From Candidatus Proelusimicrobium tauri (GTDB lineage Bacteria; Elusimicrobiota; Elusimicrobia; Elusimicrobiales; Elusimicrobiaceae): 64,000 bases of DNA. Below are positions 42,754-50,099 of this stretch, one piece after another. How positions within the stretch are numbered: position 1 is the stretch's first letter; each line of letters begins with the position of its first letter. The translations under genes and the position numbers were made by a program. Where the stretch lies: positions 9,641 through 73,640 of the forward strand of contig DBYY01000006.1 of the NCBI GenBank assembly GCA_002311025.1, read 5' to 3'. A model generated the notes under the pieces. That model was not told where the DNA came from, ran no database searches, and was given only the letters and a program-made list of their open reading frames with translations.

Positions 42754-43341
42754 ATGAAGAAAATATTAGTATTTTTAACAGCAGTTTTATTTGTTATGGC
42801 TTGTAATGCCAAACCTACTGCAAAAGAGGCCACAAACCCCGCGCCTGCACAAAAGAAAAATGTATTAGTGGTTTATTTCTCCGCCACAGGTACTACAAAA
42901 AAAGTGGCCCAAAATTTAGCCCAAATAACCAAGGGCGATATTTATGAAATTAAACCTTTAACTCTTTATACAAGTGAAGATTTAGATTGGACTAATCCCA
43001 ATTCACGAACTTCCTTAGAGATGAAAGACCAAACTTCCCGCCCGGGCATAGTGCCGGAAAATCTTTCTCTTAAACATTATGATACTATTTATCTCGGTTT
43101 TCCTATTTGGTGGGGAACGGCACCCACAATAGTAAGAACCTTCCTTGAAAAACAAGATTTTTCAAACAAAAAAGTTATTATTTTTGTTACTTCCGGAACC
43201 AGCGGTATTGGTAATGTAGATCAAGATTTAAAATCCAGTATATCTTCTTCTGCAACAATTATTAAAGGTAAAGCCCTAAACGGCAACCCTTCTGTGGAAG
43301 AATTAACAGAGTGGGTTAAAACCTTATTACCAAAGAAATAG
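42754..43341 (+). CDS. Flavodoxin-domain lipoprotein
   Basis: 195 residues. A lipobox VMAC (Cys about 17) with a short Pro/Ala linker, then a complete flavodoxin domain: VVYFSATGTTKKVAQNLA (FMN phosphate loop), LGFPIWWGTAPTIVRTFLE and FVTSGTSGIGN (ring contacts). It is the Flavodoxin_4 subtype. Export of a flavodoxin is unusual because FMN must be supplied outside the cytoplasm. Comparable lipoproteins occur in Bacteroidetes and some Proteobacteria. Good AAAGGAG, 12 bases after the hydrolase gene, so it is co-transcribed. Confidence 0.88.
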   Translation: MKKILVFLTAVLFVMACNAKPTAKEATNPAPAQKKNVLVVYFSATGTTKKVAQNLAQITKGDIYEIKPLTLYTSEDLDWTNPNSRTSLEMKDQTSRPGIVPENLSLKHYDTIYLGFPIWWGTAPTIVRTFLEKQDFSNKKVIIFVTSGTSGIGNVDQDLKSSISSSATIIKGKALNGNPSVEELTEWVKTLLPKK

Positions 43342-43387
43342 CCGGGGTTGGCATGATTGGTATTTTGCAAGCACTGCCACAATAAAT

Positions 43388-43861
43388 ATGAAACAATGGT
43401 TCCGTGCGCTAATTTTGTTACCGTTTAATGTGCTTGTGATTATCCCAGGCATTATACTGTATTTCATAAATTTCAACTATCAGGTTCCTAGCATTTTACA
43501 GTTTATTTGCGGACTTATTGCACTGCTATGCGGAATGTTTCTTTCGGGGTGGAGTATGATGTTATTTTACCAAATAGGGAAAGGAACCCCTGCCCCTTGG
43601 GCAGCACCCAAGCATTTAGTAGTGCAAGGGCCCTATAAATTTGTTCGCAATCCCATGATTATCGGGGTAATACTAATTTTGTTGGCAGAAGCCCTTGTGC
43701 TGAACACGCGTTATATTTTTTACTGGGCAGTTGTGTTTTTTATCTTAAACAATATTTATTTCCATTATTTTGAAGAGAAGCAACTGGAAAGAACTTTTGG
43801 TAAAGAATATTTGGATTATAAGAAAAAAGTTCCCATGTGGCTACCCAAATTTAATAAATAG
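43388..43861 (+). CDS. Isoprenylcysteine/phospholipid methyltransferase-like membrane protein
   Basis: 157 residues with about four membrane helices. The C-terminal half has the SAM-binding pattern of the ICMT/PEMT superfamily: LVVQGPYKFVRNPMIIGVILI (the GPY..vRNPmy motif), then a helix, and FEEKQLERTFGKEYLDYKKKVPMWLP (EExxLxxxFGxxYxxYxxxVPR). The bacterial substrate is unknown; lipids or isoprenoid groups are candidates. The ribosome-binding site is weak. It follows the flavodoxin gene by 46 bases and probably closes the operon. Confidence 0.85.
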   Translation: MKQWFRALILLPFNVLVIIPGIILYFINFNYQVPSILQFICGLIALLCGMFLSGWSMMLFYQIGKGTPAPWAAPKHLVVQGPYKFVRNPMIIGVILILLAEALVLNTRYIFYWAVVFFILNNIYFHYFEEKQLERTFGKEYLDYKKKVPMWLPKFNK

Positions 43862-44103
43862 TTTTTGATAAAGACGCAAGATCCTCAGTTGTAAATTCCA
43901 GTGGTTGAACAATGCCAAATAATAAAAAGGATAACTATCAAAAATGCTATAATATATATAAAAGATATGCTAGAACACAACACAATATATAAATCTGTTG
44001 CGATTCAACAAAAAGAAGACTTATGTAGTTATTCCTTAAGGATATTTGATAAGTCGTGTAGAAATAGTTTATTGCTTAATAAAAATTTTTATGGTATTTG
44101 AAT

Positions 44104-44132
44104 AGAGGGCACCAATTGCGGTGCTCTTTTTA
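44104..44132 (+). terminator. Hairpin just upstream of the Na/Pi cotransporter gene
   Basis: AGAGGGCACC / GGTGCTCT with an AATTGC loop and a T-run, ending 16 bases before ATG 44148. It may end the previous transcript or attenuate this one. Confidence 0.6.
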
Positions 44133-44147
44133 TTTAGGAGAAAATTA

Positions 44148-45929
44148 ATGAACATATTCTTATTGACGTTTAATTTGCTTGGTGGGTTGGCCGTTTTCCT
44201 ACTCGGTATGAAAATGATGAGTGATGGTTTACAAAAAATGGCGGGGGTAAAACTTCGTAAAATACTTTCTGCTGCAACAAGCAATAGATTTGCCGCCACA
44301 ATATCCGGGACTTTAGCGACTTCCATTATTCAATCATCCAGTGCTACTACGGTTATGGTTGTCGGATTTGTTAGTGCTGGATTGTTAACCTTACAACAGG
44401 CATTAGGGGTAATTTTCGGTGCTAATATCGGTACTACCTTGACCGCATGGATTGTTAGTTTATTTGGTTTTAAAATACAAATTTCCCTTTTTGCCTTGCC
44501 TGTTATTGCATTAGGTTTTTTTGGACAATTCTTGCCTTCAAAATGGGTGGGTGTACGCCGTATTGCAGAAGCGGCGGTAGGTTTTGGTCTACTCTTTTTG
44601 GGTTTAGGTATTATGAAAAATGCAATTCCGGCTGATTTTGCCCAACATCCTATGGTTACACATTGGTTATCTGTATTTCTGCCAAACAATATATTTAACC
44701 TTTTTGCTTTAATTATGGTAGGTGCTATTTTAACAGTTGTTTTACAATCTTCAAGTGCTGTTATGGCTATGACTCTTACTTGTGCGGCAGCAGGTATTAT
44801 TAACTTTGAGGCCGCATGTGCTTTGGTACTTGGCGAAAATATCGGAACAACCATGACTGCAAATTTGGCTGCTATCGGTGCCCCTAAAGATTCACGCAGG
44901 GCTGCTTTGGGGCATTTCTTATTCAACTTCTTTGGTGTTATATGGGTTTGTTTATTCTTTCATCCATTTATCCGTTTTATAGATTGGCTTGTTCCCGGCA
45001 ACCCTTATGTAACAGATTCAAGCGCCTTAACAAGTGTATTGCCTTATCATATCTCCGCCTTTCATAGTGTGTTTAATATAATAAACACTTGTTTAATGTT
45101 GCCACTTTTAAAACCATTAGCAAAATTAACTTTGCGAATTCTTCCCAAGGATAAAAATGAAAAGAGAGATAAGGAAGGTGAATTATTATATCTTAATCCG
45201 CGTTTTAATCTCACGCCGGAATTGGCTTTATTATCTGCTCGTAAAGAAGTAGACCGCATGTTAGGGTTGGTACTTAAACAATTGGATAAAATTCAATATG
45301 TTTTTAAGACGGATAATAAAAATCTTTTTGTCCGCTTGATTACAGATATTAAAAAATACGAGGCTATCACAGATAAATTGGAATATAATATTAATTCCTA
45401 CTTAACTACATTGATGCATAGTAATTTATCGCGTCACGCAATTGCACAAGTAATGGCACTTTTTGAATTGAATAGTGCCACAGAAAGCATGGCTGATTGT
45501 GGTGAGAAAATTGCCTCTTTATTAGAAAAGATTTTACCGATGAAACCGACTGTTTTTTCGGATATGGATTTTGCTGATTTGGAAAGAATGCTTAAAAGCA
45601 CAAAATCCGCAGTAAAACAAGCGCGTTTTGCCTTATCCTTATTCCCCAGTGAAGGGCATGATTTGCAAACTATACAACTTTTGGAAAAAGCCCTTTCTGA
45701 TGAAGAAAATCTTGATAAAATGCGTCAGACTTTACGTGAAGAACGCACTAAACGTTTATCTAACGAACAAAAAATTATGCCCATTTCCATTACGGCATAC
45801 GGAGATTTATTAAATGGCTTTGAACGTATCGGCGATTATGCTTTGCGTTTAACAGAAACCTCTTTGATATGGAAACAATCACCTTTGCATGGTAATATTC
45901 CTGTTTCACAAAAAGTACAGAAAAATTAA
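44148..45929 (+). CDS. Na/Pi cotransporter family protein with PhoU-like domain
   Basis: 593 residues from ATG 44148 (AGGAGAAAATT upstream). Two inverted Na/Pi repeats are visible: GTLATSIIQSSSATTVMVVGFVSAG with GVIFGANIGTTLTAW, and TVVLQSSSAVMAMTLT with ALVLGENIGTTMTANLAA. The repeated QSSSA motifs bind the substrate. A cytoplasmic helical domain follows (about 350-590), resembling PhoU (NLSRHAIAQVMALFELN, GDLLNGFERIGDYALRL). The protein (NptA/YjbB type) moves phosphate with Na+, and YjbB exports it. The PhoU-like part may sense phosphate. Own terminator downstream. Confidence 0.92.
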   Translation: MNIFLLTFNLLGGLAVFLLGMKMMSDGLQKMAGVKLRKILSAATSNRFAATISGTLATSIIQSSSATTVMVVGFVSAGLLTLQQALGVIFGANIGTTLTAWIVSLFGFKIQISLFALPVIALGFFGQFLPSKWVGVRRIAEAAVGFGLLFLGLGIMKNAIPADFAQHPMVTHWLSVFLPNNIFNLFALIMVGAILTVVLQSSSAVMAMTLTCAAAGIINFEAACALVLGENIGTTMTANLAAIGAPKDSRRAALGHFLFNFFGVIWVCLFFHPFIRFIDWLVPGNPYVTDSSALTSVLPYHISAFHSVFNIINTCLMLPLLKPLAKLTLRILPKDKNEKRDKEGELLYLNPRFNLTPELALLSARKEVDRMLGLVLKQLDKIQYVFKTDNKNLFVRLITDIKKYEAITDKLEYNINSYLTTLMHSNLSRHAIAQVMALFELNSATESMADCGEKIASLLEKILPMKPTVFSDMDFADLERMLKSTKSAVKQARFALSLFPSEGHDLQTIQLLEKALSDEENLDKMRQTLREERTKRLSNEQKIMPISITAYGDLLNGFERIGDYALRLTETSLIWKQSPLHGNIPVSQKVQKN

Positions 45930-45970
45930 AATAAGGGATTAACACTTCAAAATAAAACTTCTAAGATATC

Positions 45971-46006
45971 AAAAACCGCCCTTTGTTTATACATCGGGCG
46001 GTTTTT
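45971..46006. terminator. Bidirectional terminator
   Basis: AAAAACCGCCC / GGGCGGTTTTT between the convergent Na/Pi and metal-permease genes. Confidence 0.9.
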
Positions 46007-46026
46007 ATTTTTTATTTTATTTTATT

Positions 46027-47262
46027 TTAAACTCTGCCTTTAAATTCAAAGCCGATGGCCTCAACAGCATTTTTAATTTCTGTGTCGGTGACATCGCCTT
46101 CAACATAGGCAATCCCTTGGCTCAAATTAACATTAACTGTTTTTACCGATTTTAAAGCACTTATGGCTTTTGTTACATTGTTTTTGCAATGATTGCAATT
46201 CATACCGTCAATTTTAAAAGCAATAGTTTTATTTGAAGTGTTTTGCATAAAATTCTCCTTTTGTATTATTGAATTTATAAAAAGGGCAAATAAAATAATT
46301 GAGCAAATTATTTTAAAATGATAAAAATGTCCGCCGTGATGTCCTTCCATAGCAAAATTTGAAACATCAAACCAAGCGGCCGGCAAAAAATTATCTATAA
46401 TTAACCCTGAAGTTATTGCACCTATAACAAGCGTTGTTAAATAAAGCACAAATGTCTTTTTGCCCAAAACTTTGCCGATAACCAACATCGAAGCGATATT
46501 TGCCGCCGGCCCAGCCATAAGCAAAACGAGTGCTGTACCCGGGCTCATGCCTTTCATCATCAGGGCTATTGCTATCGGTATAGAACCGGTAGCGCAAACG
46601 TACATCGGTATAGCAACTATTAGCACAAGCAACATTGTCAAAATGGTATTATTACCGAAAATCATAAAAAAATTATCCGGCACAAAATAGGAAATTAATC
46701 CTGCTACAATCAGCCCGAACATCAGCATTTTGCCGATATCTTCCATCATTTCCACATAGCCGTAGTTAAAAACCCTTTTTATTTTTTGTGTGAAGGTAAG
46801 GGTTTCTTGTTTTTTGCTATTTTCCTGTTTTACAATGGCAGAACTTTCTTTTAAAGTAAAAATATTTGTTGTAAGGCCGGCAAACATAGCGGTACACAGG
46901 GCGACTATCGGGCGAATAATGGCAAAAGGCAAACCTAGCAAAGAATAAGTGGCGATAATTGAGTCTACCCCTGTTTGCGGTGTTGCTATTAAGAATGCTA
47001 CCACAGAACCCTTTGAAGCCCCTTCTCTATATAAAGCCATGCCCGTAGGTATTACACCGCATGAGCACAAAGGCAAAGGTATACCGAAAAGTGTCGCATA
47101 TAAAACGGAAGACCAACTGTTTTTTGAAAGGTATTTTGAAAATAACTGTTGCGGTACCAACACATGCAAAATGCCCGCAAATAAAAACCCGAGCAGTAAA
47201 TAAACGGACATTTCATTAAATATTGAAAATATTACTATTGCAATTTCTTTTATAAATTCCAT
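46027..47262 (-). CDS. SO_0444-type permease with C-terminal heavy-metal-associated domain
   Basis: 411 residues. A DUF318/YraQ-like permease (about 1-330, eight or so helices; LYATLFGIPLPLCSCGVIPTG with Cys, FLIATPQTGVDS, MYVCATGSIPIAIALMMKGMSPG) is joined to an HMA domain (about 345-411) with the metal motif GMNCNHCKNNV (CxxC). The family has been called Cu/Zn efflux transporter (SO_0444). The CSCG and CATGS motifs repeat in the two halves. AGGAG before the start. Its first 55 or so codons also exist as a truncated copy at 54023-54199. Confidence 0.88.
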   Translation of the reverse strand: MEFIKEIAIVIFSIFNEMSVYLLLGFLFAGILHVLVPQQLFSKYLSKNSWSSVLYATLFGIPLPLCSCGVIPTGMALYREGASKGSVVAFLIATPQTGVDSIIATYSLLGLPFAIIRPIVALCTAMFAGLTTNIFTLKESSAIVKQENSKKQETLTFTQKIKRVFNYGYVEMMEDIGKMLMFGLIVAGLISYFVPDNFFMIFGNNTILTMLLVLIVAIPMYVCATGSIPIAIALMMKGMSPGTALVLLMAGPAANIASMLVIGKVLGKKTFVLYLTTLVIGAITSGLIIDNFLPAAWFDVSNFAMEGHHGGHFYHFKIICSIILFALFINSIIQKENFMQNTSNKTIAFKIDGMNCNHCKNNVTKAISALKSVKTVNVNLSQGIAYVEGDVTDTEIKNAVEAIGFEFKGRV

Positions 47263-47435
47263 AATACTCCTAATTATATTCTACCAAATACGGAGGGAGT
47301 CTAATTTGATAATATGTTTAACAAAAAGTATTTTTGTTATAATATAAATACCATACAGAGTGTACGAGGAACAATCAGCACTCTATCATTATGAAAATTT
47401 AGAACAGAAGAAAGAATAAAATTATAGGAGCATTT

Positions 47436-47546
47436 ATGAGTATTTACGATCAAATTATAACTGATGCCAAGGGCAAAAATATTTTTTTATCAGAGTATAA
47501 GAGCAAAGTATTGCTTATAGTCAATACCGCTACGGGCTGTGGTTAA
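47436..47546 (+). pseudogene. Glutathione peroxidase, N-terminal 36 codons only
   Basis: ATG 47436 follows TATAGGAG. It encodes the start of a GPx: IFLSEYKSKVLLIVNTATGCG then TAA. The intact family continues after the active Cys with FTPQY and about 120 more residues. The sequence changes abruptly at about 47540 into a DUF362 gene. The stop is TAA, so it is not a selenocysteine codon. Confidence 0.85.
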
Positions 47547-48261
47547 AGCATTGTGGGAACATATTCCAAACAGTCGTCTTGTAGAAACAAATGTTTTTTA
47601 TAACTCTCCGCGTCAAACTACCAAAGGGCATAGGGAAACTTTAAGAATAAACGGCTGGACTTTTACCGAAGTTGATATTTTAGACGAGGAAGGAACGGTT
47701 ATGTTGCCCGTAAAAGGCGGCAAGCATTTTAAAGAAATGTCTATGGGCGGCCATATCCTTAACTATGATTCACTGGTAGTTCTTACTCATTTCAAGGGCC
47801 ACACTATGGGCGGTTACGGTGGTAGTATGAAGAATATTGCTATCGGCATGGCAGACGGTAAAATCGGTAAAAAAATGATACACCAAAAAGGCGATGACCA
47901 ATGGGGATATACCGGAGCAGTTTTCCAAGAACGTATGGCGGAATCAGCCAAAGCAACGGTGGACCATTTCGGTGATAAAATTGTCTATATCAATGTTTTA
48001 CGCCGTATGTCTGTTGATTGCGACTGTGCAGGAACTTCCGCCGCAGAGCCAAAAGCACATGATATCGGTATCTTGGCATCTACCAATATTGTAGCGGTAG
48101 ACCAAGCATCCCTTGATATGGTTTATGCCTTGCCCGAAAAAGAATTGCATGACTTACAAGAACGCATTGAATCGCGTGAAGGTTTTCGCCAAGTTTCTTA
48201 TATGAAAGAACTCGGCATGGGAACAGGCGAATATACTTTAGTTGATATTGATAAAAAATAA
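47542..48261 (+). pseudogene. DUF362 iron-sulfur-type protein, 5' end deleted
   Basis: About 239 codons matching DUF362 from the middle of its N-terminal domain onwards: ETNVFYNSPRQTTKGHRET, VDILDEEGTVMLPVKGGKH, LTHFKGHTMGGYGGSMKNIAIGMA, INVLRRMSVDCDCAGTSA, IGILASTNIVAVDQASLDMVYA, ERIESREG. The first 60-80 residues of the family are missing and replaced by the GPx start. A GTG at 47539 could start translation but has no ribosome-binding site. The rest is well conserved, so the deletion is recent or a shortened protein is made. Confidence 0.8.
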
Positions 48262-48273
48262 AGGGGAAATAAT

Positions 48274-48801
48274 ATGAACGAAATTATTAAAGCAATGAAG
48301 GAACGACGCAGTATCCGTAAGTTTAAGGCACAAATGCCAAAAGAAGAAGATTTGGCACAAATTGTGGAAGCAGGTTTATATGCCGCAAGTGGAAAAAATC
48401 AACAAGCAGCAATTATTCTTGCTATCACAAATAAAGAACTGCGTGATAAACTATCCAAAGCGAACTGTAAAATCGGCGGTTGGCCTGATGGGTTTGACCC
48501 TTTCTACGGTGCTCCTTCGGTATTAGTCGTTTTAGCAGATAAAAATTGGGTGACAAGTATGTATGACGGCAGTTTGGTTATGGGTAATATGATGCTTGCC
48601 GCGCACGCACTCGGTCTTGGCAGTATTTGGATACACAGGGCTAAAGAAGAATTTGAACAAGATACTTGGAAAAAACTGCTTGCCGATTTGGGTGTCAAAG
48701 GCGAGTGGGAAGGTATCGGCCATTGTGCCGTCGGCTATATTGACGGGGATATTCCCAGTGCTGCCCCGCGCAAAGATAACCGCGTATTTTGGGTAAAATA
48801 A
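48274..48801 (+). CDS. Nitroreductase family protein
   Basis: 175 residues. FMN-binding start MKERRSIRKFKAQMP, the catalytic-site region AGLYAASGKNQQAAI, then GAPSVLVVLADKN, SLVMGNMMLAAHALGLGSIWIHRA and the end GHCAVGYIDGD. It reduces nitro compounds, quinones or flavins with NAD(P)H, and is typical of strict anaerobes. It follows the truncated DUF362 gene by 12 bases with AAGGGG upstream, so the three parts (gpx remnant, DUF362, nitroreductase) share a transcript. Confidence 0.92.
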   Translation: MNEIIKAMKERRSIRKFKAQMPKEEDLAQIVEAGLYAASGKNQQAAIILAITNKELRDKLSKANCKIGGWPDGFDPFYGAPSVLVVLADKNWVTSMYDGSLVMGNMMLAAHALGLGSIWIHRAKEEFEQDTWKKLLADLGVKGEWEGIGHCAVGYIDGDIPSAAPRKDNRVFWVK

Positions 48802-48816
48802 AATTATCAGTATGAT

Positions 48817-48853
48817 AAAAAACCGCTCTTGCTAACTGCTTGAGCGGTTTTTT
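48817..48853 (+). terminator. Terminator after nitroreductase
   Basis: AAAAAACCGCTC / GAGCGGTTTTTT with a 13-base loop. Confidence 0.85.
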
Positions 48854-49012
48854 GTTTTCTAAACCATATCTTAATGCATAAAATTTGTTCGCTATAAGTT
48901 CGATGTCTCCTACGGAAATCAAAACTCCCAAAGTCAAAGAAAATATTACAAAAAATTAAGTGAAATAAAATATTATATAATACCTTGAAGGTTATTAAAA
49001 TAGGGAGATTGT

Positions 49013-49213
49013 ATGACAAATAAAGATGAAAATATGAATTTAGTTCGATACATATTGATGTTGCCCATTAGCATTTTTGTAGCAGGATTATTAATTTTAA
49101 TAAACGAACATGCTGAGAAATTATATGGGAGTTTTGTTATTTTTGCTGCAATGTTGGCTTTTTTAGGCACATTTGAATTCATAATGCCTAAAAAAATATT
49201 TGGTTACGAATAG
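49013..49213 (+). CDS. Small two-helix membrane protein
   Basis: 66 residues: short polar N-terminus, helices at about 12-29 (ILMLPISIFVAGLLILI) and 38-56 (SFVIFAAMLAFLGTFEFIM), then KKIFGYE. ATAGGGAG lies eight bases before the ATG. It lies in a region of decayed genes, so it could itself be a truncated gene, but start, stop and codon use look sound. No family recognised. A further open stretch just downstream (about 49264-49377; ILFSIVFYTLIVYLEKVIEFF) looks like the tail of another small membrane protein without a start. Confidence 0.45.
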   Translation: MTNKDENMNLVRYILMLPISIFVAGLLILINEHAEKLYGSFVIFAAMLAFLGTFEFIMPKKIFGYE

Positions 49214-49787
49214 TAAATATTTTTTTATGTTTAGTCTGTTTCTATGATTATCTTAATTCTAGTAGTATTTCAGGGGCAATATTGTTTTCAATAGTATTTT
49301 ATACTTTAATTGTATACTTGGAAAAGGTTATAGAGTTTTTTAAAAATTCAGGTGATCTTGAAGATGTGGATGAGTAAAAAAATTCTTCTAAAAATAAGTT
49401 GGATTTAAGGAAATTATTAAAAAATAGCACGACCGTATGTTGTCGCTTTGATATTCTACAATATAATTGTTGAGGTATGAATTAACGGGAGGAACACCCG
49501 TGTCTCTGCCTCGATAAGCACATTCTCGTTGCGGACGTTGGTTGTGGGTGAAATAGCATACAACGTTTGTGCTTGAGGTACAAGCACCCAATATAGAACG
49601 ACTAAATGTAGGTTTATATTGCGTAGGGATAGTTTCTTTATCTTTACATGGCACCAGTAGTATAAAGGTGTCCAGAACCATGTAGAGATAGATTAAGCAC
49701 AAAACTTACTATCTTCACCTTGTGCCTTTTTTAAATTTATAGATATAGTGTCCACATGTATAAGTTTTGGACACTATAATTTTGCCA
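49214..49787. other. Gene-free stretch with hairpins
   Basis: No intact gene. It holds a membrane-like coding tail (49264-49377), hairpins ACGGG/CCCGT (49486-49502) and GTGCTTG/CAAGCAC (near 49570-49590), a terminator-like GCACAA/TTGTGC plus T-run (49698-49735), and a perfect ten-base inverted repeat TATAGTGTCC / GGACACTATA at 49744-49778. A minus-strand frame of 104 codons here reads like non-coding repeat sequence. The mixture suggests an old insertion or dispersed intergenic repeat. Confidence 0.4.
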
Positions 49788-49922
49788 AGTTCTACTTACT
49801 TTTTAATTGCGCCTGAATGTTTGCATTTGCCTGCCAAAATTGCCTGGCCTATAGGTTTAGTATTAACTATCTTTATTTGTATTTTTTATTGGAGAAGAAG
49901 CATTTTGCTAGTAAATAAGTAA
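49788..49922 (+). pseudogene. Decayed 3' end of a cstA gene (copy 1)
   Basis: Reads STYFLIAPECLHLPAKIAWP then diverges to a stop at 49920. It matches the end of the intact cstA gene (about 28877-29002), where the same residues read ATYFLIAPECLHLPAKIAWP. Only the last 40 or so codons remain. Confidence 0.85.
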
Positions 49923-50099
49923 CTTTATAAATAAAAATTAACAAATCTGTTTTAAAATAATTATTCCCGATGATATTTTTGATACTTTTTATTATAAAGT
50001 ATTATATTAAGAATTAAAATATTTGCTACAATAATATTAAGAACTTTCATATTTAAGTAGAATTTATAAAAAGTATTATTTAAGGAGAGTGTGGATATT

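Noticed and set aside
43901..44101. Small plus-strand frame of 66 codons upstream of the Na/Pi gene
   Set aside because: No ribosome-binding site and no coherent protein pattern; it overlaps a leader ending in a hairpin.
47436..47546. Selenocysteine glutathione peroxidase
   Set aside because: The active residue is a Cys codon, the stop is TAA, and the downstream sequence is DUF362, so it is a truncation.
49388..49702. Minus-strand frame of 104 codons
   Set aside because: No ribosome-binding site, odd composition, and hairpins across it; it reads like a structured intergenic repeat seen from the wrong side.
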